The notes: generated by a model not told the origin, from the sequence alone. 64,000 bases of DNA from Gammaproteobacteria bacterium LSUCC0096 (GCA_008087055.1 VIEA01000002.1:272764-336763), one strand, 5' to 3'; shown: positions 46,661 to 61,525, counted from the first letter of the stretch. Numbers and translations are program-made.

Positions 46661-46744
46661 GCACTTGAATGCGGACAAAAAACCGCAATAAACGAGATTA
46701 AGAAATCCGGGCGACCGGACATGGATGAATAGAGAGGAAAAACC

Positions 46745-48664
46745 ATGGGTAAGATCATAGGAATCGATCTTGGGACAACAAATTCTTGCGTGGCAGTGCT
46801 CGAAGGTGGCAAGCCGCGCGTCATCGAAAATGCTGAAGGGGATCGCACAACGCCATCCATCATCGCATACACCGATGACGAAACTCTGGTAGGCCAGCCG
46901 GCGAAACGACAGTCTGTCACAAACCCAAATAATACGCTGTTTGCTGTGAAGCGCCTCATCGGGCGTAAGTTTAGTGATGATGTCGTTCAGAAAGACATCA
47001 AAATGGTGCCTTACAAAATCGTCGGCGCTGATAATGGTGATGCTTGGATTGATGTGAAGGGTGACAAGCTCGCACCGCCTCAAATCTCTGCCGAAGTTTT
47101 GAAGAAGATGAAAAAGACTGCGGAAGATTATCTTGGTGAGGCGGTCACTGAAGCGGTAATTACAGTTCCAGCGTATTTTAACGATAGTCAGCGTCAGGCA
47201 ACCAAAGATGCTGGCAAAATTGCAGGTCTTGACGTCAAGCGCATTATCAACGAGCCAACTGCTGCGGCTCTTGCTTATGGTATGGATCAAGCGCGCGGCG
47301 ATTCCGTCATCGCGGTATATGACTTGGGTGGTGGTACGTTCGATATTTCGATCATCGAGATTGCTGAAGTTGATGGTGAGCATCAGTTTGAAGTTCTGTC
47401 GACAAATGGGGACACATTCCTGGGTGGTGAAGATTTTGACCTCCGTGTGATCGACTACTTGGCTGAGTCATTCCAGAAAGAGCAGGGAATGGATCTGAAG
47501 GGTGATCCACTAGCGATGCAGCGTCTGAAAGAAGCGGCTGAAAAAGCGAAGATCGAGTTGTCTTCTAGTCAGCAGACTGACGTTAATCTGCCGTATATCA
47601 CTGCTGATGCGAGTGGTCCGAAGCACCTGAATGTGAAGTTGACGCGTGCGAAACTCGAGTCTCTGGTCGAAGATTTGGTCGAGCGGACTTTAGCACCTGT
47701 TAAGCAAGCGCTCGAAGATGCTGGTCATTCGACATCAGAAATCAATGACGTGATCCTTGTTGGTGGTCAAACGCGAATGCCGCTGGTCCAAGAGAAGGTA
47801 AAAGCGTTCTTTAACAAAGAGCCTCGTCGTGATGTGAACCCAGATGAAGCGGTTGCGATGGGAGCATCTATTCAGGGTGCCGTGTTAGCCGGAGACGTCA
47901 AAGACGTGCTGTTGCTTGACGTGACACCGCTGTCTCTTGGTATCGAGACAATGGGCGGTGTTATGACTGCGTTGATCGAAAAGAACACAACGATTCCGAC
48001 GAAGAAGACACAAGTTTTCTCGACAGCGGAAGATAACCAAACTGCGGTGACGATTCACGTCTTGCAGGGTGAGCGTAAGCAAGCCGGTCAAAATAAATCC
48101 TTGGGTCGATTCGATCTGGCTGACATTCCACCTGCTCCTCGCGGCATGCCGCAAATTGAGGTGGCCTTTGATATCGATGCAAACGGTATTTTGAATGTGT
48201 CAGCGAAAGACAAGGCGACTGGTAAAGAACAGTCGATCGTGATCAAAGCATCATCAGGCCTCTCGGATGAAGAAATCGAGAAAATGGTGAAAGACGCTGA
48301 AGCAAATGCTGAAGCCGATAAGAAGTTCGAAGAGATGATTGGCGCTCGGAATACAGCAGATGGCATGATTCACGCGACCAAGAAGTCGATGGCGGATGCT
48401 GGTGACAAGCTGACTGATGAAGAAAAAGCGCCAGTCGAGGCGGCAATCGCTGAACTTGAAGAGGCGTTGAAGTCAGACGATAAAGATCAGATCACAGCGA
48501 AAACAACAGCGCTGACAGAAGCGTCAGCCAAGATTGCTGAAAAGCTCTATGCGGCCGGTGATGCAGGTGCAACTGATGCAGGCGCTGATACAGGTTCTTC
48601 AAAGCCTGAAGATGATGTGGTCGACGCAGAGTTTGAAGAAGTTAAGGACGACGAGAAAAAGTGA
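46745..48664 (+). CDS. dnaK: Molecular chaperone DnaK (Hsp70)
   Basis: A 639-residue chaperone. The ATPase has [17 protein letters not shown] at the start, [14 protein letters not shown] (about 196-209) and [11 protein letters not shown]. The substrate domain begins near [16 protein letters not shown]. The C-terminus ends with an [13 protein letters not shown] acidic tail. It works with DnaJ and GrpE encoded around it and with the Hsp20 at 29167. Confidence 0.98.
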   Translation: MGKIIGIDLGTTNSCVAVLEGGKPRVIENAEGDRTTPSIIAYTDDETLVGQPAKRQSVTNPNNTLFAVKRLIGRKFSDDVVQKDIKMVPYKIVGADNGDAWIDVKGDKLAPPQISAEVLKKMKKTAEDYLGEAVTEAVITVPAYFNDSQRQATKDAGKIAGLDVKRIINEPTAAALAYGMDQARGDSVIAVYDLGGGTFDISIIEIAEVDGEHQFEVLSTNGDTFLGGEDFDLRVIDYLAESFQKEQGMDLKGDPLAMQRLKEAAEKAKIELSSSQQTDVNLPYITADASGPKHLNVKLTRAKLESLVEDLVERTLAPVKQALEDAGHSTSEINDVILVGGQTRMPLVQEKVKAFFNKEPRRDVNPDEAVAMGASIQGAVLAGDVKDVLLLDVTPLSLGIETMGGVMTALIEKNTTIPTKKTQVFSTAEDNQTAVTIHVLQGERKQAGQNKSLGRFDLADIPPAPRGMPQIEVAFDIDANGILNVSAKDKATGKEQSIVIKASSGLSDEEIEKMVKDAEANAEADKKFEEMIGARNTADGMIHATKKSMADAGDKLTDEEKAPVEAAIAELEEALKSDDKDQITAKTTALTEASAKIAEKLYAAGDAGATDAGADTGSSKPEDDVVDAEFEEVKDDEKK

Positions 48665-48699
48665 GTCGAATGACTCATGTCTCAGGGAAGGAGAGCTGA

Positions 48700-50639
<1,940 letters not shown>

Positions 50640-50659
50640 GTATAACCTGACAGCTTCGA

Positions 50660-50717
50660 TGGACTTCTGAGTCCAATCTCCCTAAAATGCGCCCTCAATC
50701 GCTCGGCGCCTGCCGAG
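50660..50717 (+). promoter_or_regulatory. Two hairpins in the carA leader
   Basis: TGGACT-TCTG-AGTCCA (50660-50675) and CTCGGC-GCCT-GCCGAG (50702-50717) are perfect 6-bp hairpins with 4-base loops in the 102-base gap between dapB and carA. Neither has a T-run. They could end the dapB message or shape the carA leader; which is unknown. Confidence 0.3.
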
Positions 50718-50741
50718 TCTGTTGAGACAGAGGACTCCCGG

Positions 50742-51878
50742 TTGAATTCACCTGCAATTTTGTTACTTGCGGACGGCACAAAGTTTGTCGGTCGCTCCAT
50801 CGGCGCGGACGGTATGTCCGTCGGCGAAGTCGTATTTAATACCGCAATGACGGGCTATCAGGAAATCCTGACAGATCCATCCTACGCACGCCAGTTAGTT
50901 ACCCTGACATATCCACACATTGGGAATACGGGCGTGACTCCAGAAGATGAAGAGTCTGGGTCGATTCATGCGGGTGGACTCATCATCCGGGATCTTCCCC
51001 TCGTGCACAGTAATTTCCGTGCACATGAATCACTTGATACCTACTTAAAAACAGCTGGTGTTGTTGGAATTGCAGATATCGATACTCGCAAGCTAACTCG
51101 TATTTTAAGAGATAAAGGGGCGCAAGCAGGTGTCATCATCGCAGGTGTTGATGCATGCTCGGATGAGGGTCTTACGAAAGCGCAGGCCGCACTGTCAGAG
51201 TTCCCAGGACTCGCTGGCATGGATCTGGCGAAAGAAGTTACTACTTCCAAGGCCTATGAGTGGAATGAAGGTTCGTGGGTTTTCGGTGAAGGACACCCGC
51301 TACAAACTGATGCGAGATTTCACGTTGTTGCCTATGACTTTGGGGTGAAGCGAAATATCTTGAGAATGCTTGTTGATCGAGGTTGCCGTTTAACAGTGGT
51401 TCCTGCGAAGACTCCAGCAAAAGATGTTTTAGCGATGAATCCAGATGGGGTGTTTTTATCCAATGGGCCTGGAGATCCGGAGCCATGTACCTATGCGATT
51501 GAGGCGATTCAGGAGATTTTGGAAACGAAAATTCCAGTCTTTGGGATTTGCTTGGGTCACCAGCTTCTTGGCCTCGCATCTGGTGCGAAGACCATGAAAA
51601 TGAAGTTTGGCCACCACGGTGCGAACCACCCTGTTCAAGATATCGAGTCTGGTGTCGTCATGATCACCAGTCAAAACCATGGTTTCGCGATTGATGAACA
51701 AACTCTACCTGCCAATCTTAAGATGACCCATAAATCGTTGTTTGATCAGTCACTGCAAGGCATATCACGTACTGATACCTCAGCATTTAGTTTTCAGGGT
51801 CACCCTGAAGCGAGCCCGGGGCCACACGATGTGGCGCCATTGTTTGACCAATTTATCGCGAACATGGAGGCCCGCTAA
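50742..51878 (+). CDS. carA: Carbamoyl-phosphate synthase small subunit
   Basis: A 378-residue glutaminase subunit. [18 protein letters not shown] begins the N-terminal domain. The class I amidotransferase half has [10 protein letters not shown], the nucleophile cysteine in [15 protein letters not shown] and the final catalytic residues in [12 protein letters not shown]. It supplies ammonia to CarB for arginine and pyrimidine synthesis. The start codon is TTG with AGGA upstream. It overlaps carB by one base (TAATG). Confidence 0.96.
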   Translation: MNSPAILLLADGTKFVGRSIGADGMSVGEVVFNTAMTGYQEILTDPSYARQLVTLTYPHIGNTGVTPEDEESGSIHAGGLIIRDLPLVHSNFRAHESLDTYLKTAGVVGIADIDTRKLTRILRDKGAQAGVIIAGVDACSDEGLTKAQAALSEFPGLAGMDLAKEVTTSKAYEWNEGSWVFGEGHPLQTDARFHVVAYDFGVKRNILRMLVDRGCRLTVVPAKTPAKDVLAMNPDGVFLSNGPGDPEPCTYAIEAIQEILETKIPVFGICLGHQLLGLASGAKTMKMKFGHHGANHPVQDIESGVVMITSQNHGFAIDEQTLPANLKMTHKSLFDQSLQGISRTDTSAFSFQGHPEASPGPHDVAPLFDQFIANMEAR

Positions 51879-54800
51879 TGCCAAAACGTACTGACCTTGA
51901 ATCGATTCTAATTATTGGCGCGGGCCCGATTGTCATCGGGCAGGCGTGTGAGTTTGACTACTCGGGAGCGCAGGCATGTAAAGCGCTTCGTGAGGAAGGC
52001 TATCGAGTCATCCTAGTGAACTCCAACCCTGCGACAATTATGACTGACCCAGCAATGGCTGATGCGACTTACATTGAGCCAATCCGCTGGCAGTCAGTCG
52101 CAAAGGTGATTGAGAAAGAACGTCCAAGTGCGCTGTTGCCAACAATGGGTGGCCAGACTGCGCTTAATTGTGCTCTGGATTTGGATCGTGAGGGTGTTCT
52201 CGAAAAGTATGGTGTTCAGTTAATCGGCGCGAATGCGGATGCGATTGATAAGGCCGAAGATAGAGATCGTTTTGATAAGGCGATGAAGGCGATTGGCCTC
52301 GAAACGCCACGTAGCCATATTGCGCATTCGATGGAAGAGGCACGTACTGCGGCCGATGATCTAGGGTTCCCTTGCATCATTCGTCCATCGTTCACTATGG
52401 GTGGATCAGGTGGCGGTGTTGCCTATAACCGCGAAGAATTCGAAGAGATTTGCGAACGCGGTCTCGACTTGTCGCCAACCAATGAATTGTTGATTGATGA
52501 ATCACTGCTCGGTTGGAAAGAGTATGAGATGGAAGTGGTCCGGGACCGCAAAGACAACTGCATCATCGTCTGTTCGATCGAAAATTTCGATCCAATGGGT
52601 GTGCATACAGGTGATTCAATCACTGTCGCACCGGCTCAGACTTTAACGGACAAAGAATATCAAATCATGCGGAATGCCTCAGTGGCTGTTTTGCGTGAAA
52701 TTGGTGTGGAAACCGGTGGTTCTAACGTTCAGTTCGGCGTGAATCCAGAGGATGGTCGTTTGGTGGTGATCGAGATGAACCCACGTGTGTCGCGTTCATC
52801 AGCACTCGCATCGAAAGCGACGGGTTTCCCGATTGCGAAAGTGGCTGCCAAACTGGCTGTCGGCTACACCTTAGATGAGCTTGCCAATGAGATTACAGGC
52901 GGAGCGACGCCTGCGTCGTTTGAGCCATCAATTGATTACGTGGTTACCAAAGTCCCTCGTTTTACGTTTGAAAAATTCCCGCAAGCCGATAGCCGTTTGA
53001 CCACACAGATGAAATCTGTCGGTGAAGTGATGGCCATTGGCCGGAGTTTCCAAGAGTCCATGCAGAAAGCACTGCGCGGCCTGGAAATTGGCGTCAGTGG
53101 CTTAGATCCGACATTTGAGTGGGATTCTGATGAGTCTGTACAGGCCATGCGGCATGAGCTCGCAAACCCAGGCCCGCGTCGTTTGTGGTGTGTTGCTGAT
53201 GCCTTCCGCAGCGGAATGGGCGTTGAAGAGGTTTATCAGGTTTCAAAAATTGATCCTTGGTTCCTTGCACAAATTGAAGATTTGATTTGGGATGAAGCAC
53301 GGCTGACAGAGATGGCATTGTCAGATTTGGATCGTGACTCATTGTGGCGTTTGAAGCGCAAAGGATTTTCAGATAAGCGTTTAGCGACGCTTCTTGATGT
53401 GTCCGAAAAAGAGTTGCGCGAACGACGTTTAAAGTTGGATGTTCGTCCGGTGTATAAACGTGTTGACACCTGTGCCGGCGAGTTTGCGACGCCAACGGCT
53501 TATCTCTATTCAACCTATGAAGAAGAGTGTGAAGCGAATCCGTCGAATCGTGACAAAATTATGGTTTTGGGCGGCGGTCCGAACCGAATCGGTCAAGGGA
53601 TTGAGTTCGATTATTGCTGCGTTCACGCTGCCTTTGCGATGCGTGAAGACGGCTATGAAACCATTATGGTTAACTGTAACCCAGAGACTGTCTCGACCGA
53701 TTATGACACGTCAGACCGCCTGTTTTTCGAGCCTGTAACGCTTGAAGATGTATTGGCAATCGTTGACATCGAACAACCGAAAGGCGTGATTGTGCAATTT
53801 GGTGGGCAGACACCATTGAAGCTTGCCCGTGAGCTTGAGGCATCTGGAGTGCCAATCATCGGTACATCACCTGAAGCGATCGACCGCGCTGAAGACCGCG
53901 AACGGTTCCAACAAATGGTTACGCGCTTAGGTCTGAGGCAGCCGGCGAATGCGACAGCGCGCAGCCTCGAAGAAGGTTTGGCGCTCGCTGAGAGCATCGG
54001 ATTCCCGCTTGTTGTTCGTCCATCCTATGTCCTCGGCGGGCGTGCGATGGAAGTGGTTTCCAACCTTTCTGAGCTGAAGCGCTACCTTCAGGACGCAGTT
54101 GTCGCAAGTGATGATTCTCCGGTTCTATTGGACCATTTCCTTGATCCAGCGATTGAAATTGATGTGGATGCAGTCAGTGACGGCGAGCATGTAGTGATTG
54201 GTGCCATCATGGAACATATTGAGCAAGCAGGGGTTCACTCGGGTGACTCAGCATGCTCACTCCCGCCATATAGCTTGCCAAAACACCTTCAGGACGAGAT
54301 TCGTGATCAAGTGATCCGGATGGCAAGAGAGTTGAATGTTGTCGGCTTGATGAACGTTCAGATGGCTGTGCAGGGCGAGGATGTGTACGTGATCGAGGTG
54401 AATCCACGAGCCTCGCGGACAGTACCTTTTGTCTCAAAATGTATTGGGGTGTCTCTAGCGAAAGTTGCTGCGCGCTGTATGGCGGGAACGACTCTCGCAG
54501 CGCAAGGCATGACCGAGGAATTGATCCCACCTTACTTCAGTGTCAAAGAGAGTGTCTTCCCATTTGCAAAGTTCCCAGGCGTGGATCCAATTCTTGGCCC
54601 AGAAATGAAGTCGACTGGTGAAGTCATGGGAACTGGCGATAGCTTTGATGAAGCTTTCGCTAAAGCGCATGCGGCTGCAGGTGATCGGTTGCCAACAATT
54701 GGGCGTGCGTTTGTTTCTGTGCGGGACGCAGACAAGGTACGTGCTGGAGCGCTGGCTCAAACGCTAGTCGATATGGGATTTGAGTTAGTCGCCACGGGCG

Positions 54801-55117
54801 GCACGTGTGACTACCTGCAAAATGCAGGGATTGCTTGTGAGCGCGTCAATAAAGTAATGGAAGGTCGCCCTAATATCGTTGATATGATTAAAAATGATGC
54901 TATTGCATTTATTGTGAATACAACTGAAGGTCGACAAGCGATCACCGATTCTGCAACGATTCGTCGATCAGCGTTAAACCATAAAGTTTGTTATACAACG
55001 ACTCTGGCTGGTGGCGAGTCGATTGTTCGTGCGTTGAAGTTTGGTGATGAGCGTGAAGTGCGTCGCCTCCAAGATCTTCATCGTCGCGTTGAGGCAAAAT
55101 CACAAGGATTCAAATGA
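51878..55117 (+). CDS. carB: Carbamoyl-phosphate synthase large subunit
   Basis: A 1,079-residue subunit with two homologous ATP-grasp halves ([24 protein letters not shown] near the start and [28 protein letters not shown] near residue 565), each with its [18 protein letters not shown] or [18 protein letters not shown] motif. A C-terminal methylglyoxal-synthase-like regulatory domain follows from about residue 940. It makes carbamoyl phosphate from bicarbonate, ammonia and 2 ATP. It overlaps greA by 4 bases. Confidence 0.98.
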   Translation: MPKRTDLESILIIGAGPIVIGQACEFDYSGAQACKALREEGYRVILVNSNPATIMTDPAMADATYIEPIRWQSVAKVIEKERPSALLPTMGGQTALNCALDLDREGVLEKYGVQLIGANADAIDKAEDRDRFDKAMKAIGLETPRSHIAHSMEEARTAADDLGFPCIIRPSFTMGGSGGGVAYNREEFEEICERGLDLSPTNELLIDESLLGWKEYEMEVVRDRKDNCIIVCSIENFDPMGVHTGDSITVAPAQTLTDKEYQIMRNASVAVLREIGVETGGSNVQFGVNPEDGRLVVIEMNPRVSRSSALASKATGFPIAKVAAKLAVGYTLDELANEITGGATPASFEPSIDYVVTKVPRFTFEKFPQADSRLTTQMKSVGEVMAIGRSFQESMQKALRGLEIGVSGLDPTFEWDSDESVQAMRHELANPGPRRLWCVADAFRSGMGVEEVYQVSKIDPWFLAQIEDLIWDEARLTEMALSDLDRDSLWRLKRKGFSDKRLATLLDVSEKELRERRLKLDVRPVYKRVDTCAGEFATPTAYLYSTYEEECEANPSNRDKIMVLGGGPNRIGQGIEFDYCCVHAAFAMREDGYETIMVNCNPETVSTDYDTSDRLFFEPVTLEDVLAIVDIEQPKGVIVQFGGQTPLKLARELEASGVPIIGTSPEAIDRAEDRERFQQMVTRLGLRQPANATARSLEEGLALAESIGFPLVVRPSYVLGGRAMEVVSNLSELKRYLQDAVVASDDSPVLLDHFLDPAIEIDVDAVSDGEHVVIGAIMEHIEQAGVHSGDSACSLPPYSLPKHLQDEIRDQVIRMARELNVVGLMNVQMAVQGEDVYVIEVNPRASRTVPFVSKCIGVSLAKVAARCMAGTTLAAQGMTEELIPPYFSVKESVFPFAKFPGVDPILGPEMKSTGEVMGTGDSFDEAFAKAHAAAGDRLPTIGRAFVSVRDADKVRAGALAQTLVDMGFELVATGGTCDYLQNAGIACERVNKVMEGRPNIVDMIKNDAIAFIVNTTEGRQAITDSATIRRSALNHKVCYTTTLAGGESIVRALKFGDEREVRRLQDLHRRVEAKSQGFK

Positions 55118-55590
55118 GTAAGATACCAATGACAAAAGCCGGAGAGGCGTCTCTCCGGGAAGAACTCCAGCGTTTAAAACAAGTCGAGCGGCCGCGGATT
55201 GTGGCAGCTATCGCTGAAGCGCGTGAGCATGGTGATCTGAAAGAGAATGCGGAATATCACGCGGCGCGCGAGCAGCAAGGCTTTTGTGAAGGTCGCATTA
55301 AAGACATCGAAGCAAAGCTATCGCACGCTCAAGTCATTGATGTCACACAAATCGAGAATACTGGCAAAGTGATCTTTGGCGTCACTGTCACGTTGATTAA
55401 TTTAGATACTGATCAAACAGTGACCTATCAGATTGTTGGTGAAGATGAGGCGGATGTGAAGAATGGAAAAATTTCCGTGACATCGCCGATTGCTCGCGGG
55501 CTCATTGGTAAAGAGGAAGGTGACGAGGTTTCAGTCACGACTCCAGGCGGTGTCGTTGAATATGAAATCGACACCGTTGAGCATCTGTAA
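55114..55590 (+). CDS. greA: Transcription elongation factor GreA
   Basis: A 158-residue factor. The N-terminal coiled coil has the tip acidic residues in [24 protein letters not shown] (about 35-58). The C-terminal FKBP-like domain follows ([23 protein letters not shown] and [16 protein letters not shown]). It rescues backtracked RNA polymerase. The ATGA overlap with carB is typical of gammaproteobacteria. Its stop directly abuts the convergent yhbY stop. Confidence 0.97.
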   Translation: MSKIPMTKAGEASLREELQRLKQVERPRIVAAIAEAREHGDLKENAEYHAAREQQGFCEGRIKDIEAKLSHAQVIDVTQIENTGKVIFGVTVTLINLDTDQTVTYQIVGEDEADVKNGKISVTSPIARGLIGKEEGDEVSVTTPGGVVEYEIDTVEHL

Positions 55591-55893
55591 TTAGATCGGG
55601 CGGATCAGATTCGATAAACGAGGATTTGGACGTTCTGCGGCTCGGAATAAAAGAGCCATCGCGCCGGTTGACTGCACGCATAAAGCGCCAGTTTCCTCGC
55701 AGAGTGATGCAATTAAGACTTTTCGAGTGTCGCGCTCAGCACGAACTTTAATCTTGATCAACTCGTGGTCGTTTAGCGCACGATTGAGTTCTTCGAGTAA
55801 ACCGGTCGACATACCTTGATCGCCAACCAATACAATCGGCTTCAAGTGGTGTCCAATCGCCCGCATTTGTTTTTTGCGTTCTGGCGTTAACAT
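55591..55893 (-). CDS. yhbY: RNA-binding protein YhbY (CRM domain)
   Basis: A 100-residue CRM-domain protein. MLTPERKKQMRAIGHHLKPIVLVGDQGMSTGLLEELNRALNDHELIKIKV carries the GxxG-like loop of the domain. It binds pre-50S ribosomal particles. The ATG at 55893 is the family start. It is divergent from rlmE as in E. coli and tail-to-tail with greA with no gap. Confidence 0.94.
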   Translation of the reverse strand: MLTPERKKQMRAIGHHLKPIVLVGDQGMSTGLLEELNRALNDHELIKIKVRAERDTRKVLIASLCEETGALCVQSTGAMALLFRAAERPNPRLSNLIRPI

Positions 55894-55934
55894 AGTCGTC
55901 TCCATAGAAGGGGCGCGCGAGTTTAGAGCAAAAC

Positions 55935-56555
55935 ATGGCACGATCCAAGTCCAGCGGTCGCTGGTTAAAAGAACATTTTGATGATCACTACGTTCAAAAA
56001 GCGCAAGCAGAGGGCCGTAGATCGCGAGCGAGCTTCAAACTAGAAGAAGTTCAAGCGAAGGATCACTTGATACAGCCAGGCGATGTGGTCGTCGATTTGG
56101 GTGCTGCGCCAGGCGGATGGACAGAGTTGGTTGCGGATTGGACTGGTCCATCTGGTCGAGTATTTGCGCTTGATATTCTACCAATGGACTCAGTTGCTGA
56201 TGTGGAAATTATCTTGGGTGACTTCACTGAGGAGCCCGTGCTTGAGCAATTGATGCAGTCTTTGAATGGTGAGCGGGTTGATGTCGTTTTATCGGATATG
56301 GCGCCGAACATGTCAGGTAATAAATCTGTGGACCAACCCAGGGCGATGTATTTATGTGAGTTAGCGCTTGATTTCGCGCGACAGACTTTAAATCCCGGTG
56401 GTTCTTTTTTTATCAAAGTGTTTCAGGGCGAGGGTTTCGATGAATTCTTTCAGGAACTTCGCGCCGATTTTTCTGTCTTAAAAACACGTAAACCCGACGC
56501 ATCGCGTTCGCGCAGCCGAGAAACCTATCTGCTAGCAATGGGCTTTCGCGGTTAA
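55935..56555 (+). CDS. rlmE: 23S rRNA 2'-O-methyltransferase RlmE (FtsJ/RrmJ)
   Basis: A 206-residue SAM-dependent enzyme modifying U2552 of 23S rRNA. It has the SAM-binding [18 protein letters not shown] (about residues 53-70), the catalytic lysine/aspartate/lysine positions in [17 protein letters not shown] and [10 protein letters not shown], and the usual N-terminal [18 protein letters not shown]. It precedes ftsH as in E. coli. Confidence 0.96.
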   Translation: MARSKSSGRWLKEHFDDHYVQKAQAEGRRSRASFKLEEVQAKDHLIQPGDVVVDLGAAPGGWTELVADWTGPSGRVFALDILPMDSVADVEIILGDFTEEPVLEQLMQSLNGERVDVVLSDMAPNMSGNKSVDQPRAMYLCELALDFARQTLNPGGSFFIKVFQGEGFDEFFQELRADFSVLKTRKPDASRSRSRETYLLAMGFRG

Positions 56556-56637
56556 GCCCCTTTGAATTCGGTTGGCTTGCCCAAATAAAGGTCTGTATAT
56601 TGGGGAGCCCGACTCCTCTGAAGGAATGGAGAAGAAT

Positions 56638-58578
56638 ATGGCGAGAAATTTGGTTCTGTGGTTGGTGATAGCAGCCGTTTTGTTGACGGTGTTCAACAAC
56701 TTCAGCGTGGAAACGCAATCACAGCATATCAACTACTCTCAGTTTGTTGAAGAAGTAAACCGTGATCAGATCCGTCGTGTGATCATCGATGGACAGTCGA
56801 TTATCGCGACTCGCGCAAATGGTGATGTCTATGAGACTGTGCGTCCAGCGGTACAAGATCCGCGTTTAATGGATGATCTGCTTCAGCACAATGTTGTTGT
56901 TGAAGGACGGAAGCCAGAGCAGCAGTCTGTCTGGATGCAGCTGCTGGTCGCAGCTTTCCCAGTTTTAATTATTCTCGCGATTTTTATGTTCTTTATGCGC
57001 CAAATGCAGGGTGGCATGGGCGGTGGCCGCGGTGGTCCGATGTCTTTTGGTAAATCCAAGGCACGTCTCATTAGCGAAGATCAAATCAAGACGACATTTG
57101 CTGACGTTGCGGGTTGTGATGAAGCCAAAGACGATGTGTCAGAACTCGTTGAGTTCTTGAAAGATCCGGGTAAGTTCCAGCGACTCGGTGGTCGAATCCC
57201 TCGTGGTGTTTTGATGGCTGGTCCTCCCGGTACCGGTAAGACACTCCTCGCAAAGGCGATTGCCGGCGAAGCGAAAGTGCCTTTCTTCACCATCTCTGGA
57301 TCTGACTTCGTCGAGATGTTCGTGGGCGTTGGTGCCTCACGTGTGCGTGACATGTTCGAGCAGGCTAAGAAGCAAGCGCCTTGCATCATCTTTATTGACG
57401 AAATTGACGCAGTTGGTCGCCAGCGTGGTGCTGGTCTCGGCGGCGGTCACGATGAGCGCGAGCAGACATTGAACCAGTTATTGGTGGAAATGGATGGTTT
57501 CGATGTGAATGATGGCGTGATCGTCATTGCAGCCACCAACCGTCCAGATGTTCTCGACCAAGCATTGCTGCGTCCAGGTCGCTTTGACCGTCAGGTCGTG
57601 GTTGGTCTCCCTGATATCCGCGGACGCGAGCAAATTCTCAAGGTGCATATGAAAAAAGTACCTGTTGCGCCAGAAGTTGATGCGTCTTTGATTGCTCGTG
57701 GTACCCCAGGATTCTCGGGTGCTGATCTCGCAAACCTTGTGAATGAGGCATCGTTATTTGGTGCACGCGCAAACACACGTGTTGTTGCGATGAGCCACTT
57801 TGAACAGGCTAAAGATAAGATCATGATGGGTGCTGAGCGCCGCTCGATGGTCATGAAGGAATCTGAAAAGCGGAATACCGCATATCACGAGGCGGGCCAT
57901 GCCATTGTTGGCCGATTGATGCCTGAGCATGATCCAGTTTATAAAGTGTCAATTATTCCTCGGGGTCGAGCGCTCGGCGTGACGATGTTTTTGCCTGAGG
58001 AAGATAAATACAGTCACTCGAAGCGTGGATTGATTAGCCAAATCTGCTCACTTTACGGTGGTCGAATTGCTGAAGAGTTAACCTTAGGTGCGGATGGTGT
58101 GACAACCGGTGCTTCAAATGACATCCAGCGTGCCACTTCGATTGCACGCAATATGGTTACCAAATGGGGTCTCTCTGAAAAACTGGGTCCTCAGATGTAT
58201 GACGAAGAAGACAACGAGCCGTTTTTGGGTCGTTCGATGAGTCGTCCAGCACACGGTCAGTCAGACGATACAGCGCGACTGATCGACGAAGAGGTCAAAG
58301 GGATCCTGGATAGCTGTTATCAAACAGCGAAGAAAACGATCGAAGACAATATGGATAAACTCCATTTGATGGCCGATGCTTTGATGGAATATGAAACCAT
58401 TGATGCAAACCAGATCGATCAAATCATGGAAGGCAAAAAGCCAGGCCCACCGGATGGGTGGAGTGACAACGATAAGCCGCAAGGTGGTGCGCCTGAGGCA
58501 CATGACGACCTGCAAGAATCGACTGGTGAAGAGGCTTCTGATACCGCTCCAAAGGATGGCGCAGCGCCAACCAGCTAA
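56638..58578 (+). CDS. ftsH: ATP-dependent zinc metalloprotease FtsH
   Basis: A 646-residue membrane protease. It has two N-terminal membrane helices (about 4-22 and 100-120) around a periplasmic part, then an AAA ATPase with [21 protein letters not shown] and the second-region-of-homology [21 protein letters not shown]. The protease has the zinc-binding HEAGH (about 415-419). It degrades unassembled membrane proteins, sigma-32 and LpxC. The ATG at 56638 is preferred because it starts the first helix and follows GGAG. Confidence 0.97.
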   Translation: MARNLVLWLVIAAVLLTVFNNFSVETQSQHINYSQFVEEVNRDQIRRVIIDGQSIIATRANGDVYETVRPAVQDPRLMDDLLQHNVVVEGRKPEQQSVWMQLLVAAFPVLIILAIFMFFMRQMQGGMGGGRGGPMSFGKSKARLISEDQIKTTFADVAGCDEAKDDVSELVEFLKDPGKFQRLGGRIPRGVLMAGPPGTGKTLLAKAIAGEAKVPFFTISGSDFVEMFVGVGASRVRDMFEQAKKQAPCIIFIDEIDAVGRQRGAGLGGGHDEREQTLNQLLVEMDGFDVNDGVIVIAATNRPDVLDQALLRPGRFDRQVVVGLPDIRGREQILKVHMKKVPVAPEVDASLIARGTPGFSGADLANLVNEASLFGARANTRVVAMSHFEQAKDKIMMGAERRSMVMKESEKRNTAYHEAGHAIVGRLMPEHDPVYKVSIIPRGRALGVTMFLPEEDKYSHSKRGLISQICSLYGGRIAEELTLGADGVTTGASNDIQRATSIARNMVTKWGLSEKLGPQMYDEEDNEPFLGRSMSRPAHGQSDDTARLIDEEVKGILDSCYQTAKKTIEDNMDKLHLMADALMEYETIDANQIDQIMEGKKPGPPDGWSDNDKPQGGAPEAHDDLQESTGEEASDTAPKDGAAPTS

Positions 58579-58580
58579 CA

Positions 58581-59426
58581 GTGGCTCAAAAAATTGCTTG
58601 GCCAGATCTGGGGTTCAACGGACCCCAGATCATGGCCGTTCTGAATATTACTCCGGACTCGTTTTCTGATGGTGGCAAGCTCTATGATGGAGCCGCTGCC
58701 CTTGATGCTGTTTTTACGCATGCGGAGGCTTGTGTAGGCGAGGGTGCGACCATTCTTGATGTGGGTGGTGAGAGCACCCGCCCTGGCGCGGCATCTGTTT
58801 CAGAGGGTGAAGAGTTAGACCGAGTGGTTCCAGTCGTTGAGGCACTTGCTGCTCGATTCGATGCGGTGATATCCGTTGATACATCAACCCCTAGCGTTAT
58901 GATCGAAGGTGCTCTACAAGGTGCTCGGATGATCAATGACGTGAGAGCATTGCAGCGCGATGGAGCCATGGCGGCTGCCCTACAAACGGGCCTCCCTGTA
59001 TGTCTGATGCACATGCAGGGCACACCTCAAACGATGCAAAAGCAACCAAGTTATGATGATGCTGTGCAAGATGTCTATCAGTGGCTGATGGCACGAATTG
59101 ACGCCTGTTTAGATGCAGGATTTACGGCCGATCAGCTGTTGCTCGACCCGGGCTTTGGTTTTGGCAAGACGCTTGAGCACAATATTGCGCTGTTCAGAAG
59201 TTTGGATCGGTTCGTTCAAACCGGATACCCTGTGCTAGTTGGGGTCTCTAGAAAGACAATGATTGGTGACATTACCAGCCGACCGGTCGAACAACGCGTC
59301 ACAGGAAGTGCAGTCGCAGCAGCCATCGCGGCGTCTCGTGGGGCCGCTATTTTGCGCGTTCACGATGTCGCAGAGACGCGTGATGCAATGGTTGTGATGC
59401 AAACACTAACGCAGGGAATGCAGTAA
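58581..59426 (+). CDS. folP: Dihydropteroate synthase
   Basis: A 281-residue TIM-barrel enzyme of folate synthesis, the target of sulfonamides. It has [16 protein letters not shown] at about residue 18, [49 protein letters not shown] and [10 protein letters not shown]. The start codon is GTG, two bases after the ftsH stop. The order ftsH-folP-glmM is classic. Confidence 0.97.
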   Translation: MAQKIAWPDLGFNGPQIMAVLNITPDSFSDGGKLYDGAAALDAVFTHAEACVGEGATILDVGGESTRPGAASVSEGEELDRVVPVVEALAARFDAVISVDTSTPSVMIEGALQGARMINDVRALQRDGAMAAALQTGLPVCLMHMQGTPQTMQKQPSYDDAVQDVYQWLMARIDACLDAGFTADQLLLDPGFGFGKTLEHNIALFRSLDRFVQTGYPVLVGVSRKTMIGDITSRPVEQRVTGSAVAAAIAASRGAAILRVHDVAETRDAMVVMQTLTQGMQ

Positions 59427-59428
59427 AT

Positions 59429-60775
59429 ATGAGTCGTAAGTATTTCGGGACAGACGGTGTCAGAGGCCGAGTTGGTGAAGGATGCATCACTGCTGAATTT
59501 GTCTTAAAACTCGGCTGGGCATTTGGTCAGACGGTTCGTCAGAGTCATGCGGGCCGCCCTAAAGTTGTCATAGGAAAAGATACGCGGCTTTCGGGTTATA
59601 TGTTTGAAACGGCGCTCGAGGCAGGTTTGATCGCGGCGGGCGTTGATCCGGTGATGCTTGGGCCAATGCCAACACCTGCAATCGCTTATCTCACACGGAC
59701 ATTTTCAGCAGCGGGTGGAATCGTTATCAGCGCGAGCCACAACGGGTATGAAGATAATGGGATCAAGTTCTTTGACGAGAATGGAACCAAGCTCCCTGAC
59801 GTGGTTGAGCATGAAATTGAACGGCTACTTGATGAGCCCTTAACGACAGTCAGCGGGCCGTTGTTGGGTCGCGCGTCACGAGCAAATGATGCAGCCGGTC
59901 GATATATCGAATTTTGCAAACATACCTTGCGGCTGGGCACGGATCTGTCTGGATTGAAAATCGTGGTCGACTGCGCTCATGGCGCCGCCTATCAAGTTGC
60001 ACCAAAAGTCTTTCGAGAACTTGGAGCTGAAGTCGAGGCGATTGGAGTGACTCCGGATGGGCTCAATATCAATAATGGCGTTGGTTCAACTGCACCCGAT
60101 GCGCTGATTGAGGCTGTGGTCTCAAGTCAGGCTCACCTTGGTATCGCACTCGATGGCGACGCTGATCGTGTTGTGTTGGTTGATGAAAATGGTGCGCTCG
60201 TTGATGGCGACGAGATTTTGTATGTAATCGCGGCCTCACGTCACCAGCGCGGTCGAATGGATGGCGGAGTCGTTGGAACATTAATGACCAACTTAGGCCT
60301 TGAAAAAGCCCTCGGTGAGATGCAGGTTCCCTTTGTAAGAACCAAGGTCGGCGATCGTTATGTGATCGAGGCAATGGAAGAGCGGCAGTGGACATTGGGC
60401 GGAGAAACCTCCGGTCATATTATTTGTTCTGATCTGACGTCGACAGGCGATGGACTGGTTGCAGCACTTCAGGTAGTCAATGCGCTGTTGCTATCTGGAC
60501 AAACATTGAGCCAAGCCCGTCACGGAATGACAAAATATCCGCAAATTCTCATCAATGTCCCACTAGTATCTCGAGATCACCTGGATCATCAGTTGGTAAA
60601 AGATGCGGTCAGCGCTGTCGAGTTGCAGTTAGGTGACTCAGGTCGAGTTGTGCTTCGTCCAAGTGGGACAGAGCCGGTCGTTCGCGTGATGGTCGAAGGT
60701 GTCGAGGTGTCTGAAGTGAGGGCTTGTGCTGAGCAGATTGCAGCATCAGTGGAAAAAGTTGCCTCAATCGGCTAA
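59429..60775 (+). CDS. glmM: Phosphoglucosamine mutase
   Basis: A 448-residue enzyme converting glucosamine 6-phosphate to glucosamine 1-phosphate for cell-wall precursors. It has [14 protein letters not shown] at the start, the catalytic phosphoserine loop [20 protein letters not shown] (about residues 92-111), metal-binding [11 protein letters not shown] and sugar-binding GGETSGHI and [15 protein letters not shown]. It lies two bases after folP. Confidence 0.97.
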   Translation: MSRKYFGTDGVRGRVGEGCITAEFVLKLGWAFGQTVRQSHAGRPKVVIGKDTRLSGYMFETALEAGLIAAGVDPVMLGPMPTPAIAYLTRTFSAAGGIVISASHNGYEDNGIKFFDENGTKLPDVVEHEIERLLDEPLTTVSGPLLGRASRANDAAGRYIEFCKHTLRLGTDLSGLKIVVDCAHGAAYQVAPKVFRELGAEVEAIGVTPDGLNINNGVGSTAPDALIEAVVSSQAHLGIALDGDADRVVLVDENGALVDGDEILYVIAASRHQRGRMDGGVVGTLMTNLGLEKALGEMQVPFVRTKVGDRYVIEAMEERQWTLGGETSGHIICSDLTSTGDGLVAALQVVNALLLSGQTLSQARHGMTKYPQILINVPLVSRDHLDHQLVKDAVSAVELQLGDSGRVVLRPSGTEPVVRVMVEGVEVSEVRACAEQIAASVEKVASIG

Positions 60776-60805
60776 CTTACGCGCCCCCAGAGGAAAGTGA
60801 CATCG

Positions 60806-61525
60806 ATGATTATCGGAAACTGGAAGATGAATACGGCTCGAGCTGATGCGATCGCATTAGCTGAAGCTGTCGCCAACATTGAGCATCAAGCCACAACGGC
60901 TGTCGGAATATGCCCGCCAGCGTTATGGATTGATCCAATTGCGCACATCTTAGAAGGCTCATCGGTTCTCTTGGGAGCTCAAGACTGTATTGGCGATCAA
61001 TTTGGGGCACAAACTGGGTGTATCAACGCAGATATGGCGCGAGACGCGGGTTGTATGATGGCCATTTTAGGCCATTCGGAGCGACGCGCTCGATTCGGTG
61101 AGACGTCAGAGAGTTTGTTGCCAGCCGTGTCCGCAGTTTTGGAGACTGGTATGTTTCCGGTGTTTTGTGTTGGTGAAACGCAGCAAGAGCGAGAGTCTGG
61201 TCGAGCGCTCGATGTGGTTGCTGATCAAATCAGGCCACTCTTGAGTGCAGGTCTTGATTTGAGCGGCATTGTGATCGCGTATGAGCCGGTTTGGGCGATT
61301 GGTACTGGTTTATCAGCGACCCGATCCGATATCGAAGAGATGCATGCAACTGTTCGTGATGTGCTACGCCAGACAGATGCAGTGGTTTTATACGGGGGAA
61401 GTGTTTCTCCGGAGTCGGCTGAAGACGTGTTTTCAGCTGAAGGTGTTTCGGGCGCACTCGTCGGTGGTGCGTCTTTGGATGCGGATAAATTTGCAGCGAT
61501 TGTTGCTGCGTGGGAACGGAAATAA
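60806..61525 (+). CDS. tpiA: Triosephosphate isomerase
   Basis: A 239-residue glycolytic enzyme. It has GNWKMN at the N-terminus, GAQD, the catalytic histidine region GHSERRARFGE, the catalytic glutamate in AYEPVWAIGTGLSAT and the phosphate-binding LYGGSVSPESA. I prefer the ATG at 60806; a GTG at 60797 sits only two bases after the AGGA ribosome-binding site. Either start keeps the family core. It overlaps secG by one base. Confidence 0.95.
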   Translation: MIIGNWKMNTARADAIALAEAVANIEHQATTAVGICPPALWIDPIAHILEGSSVLLGAQDCIGDQFGAQTGCINADMARDAGCMMAILGHSERRARFGETSESLLPAVSAVLETGMFPVFCVGETQQERESGRALDVVADQIRPLLSAGLDLSGIVIAYEPVWAIGTGLSATRSDIEEMHATVRDVLRQTDAVVLYGGSVSPESAEDVFSAEGVSGALVGGASLDADKFAAIVAAWERK

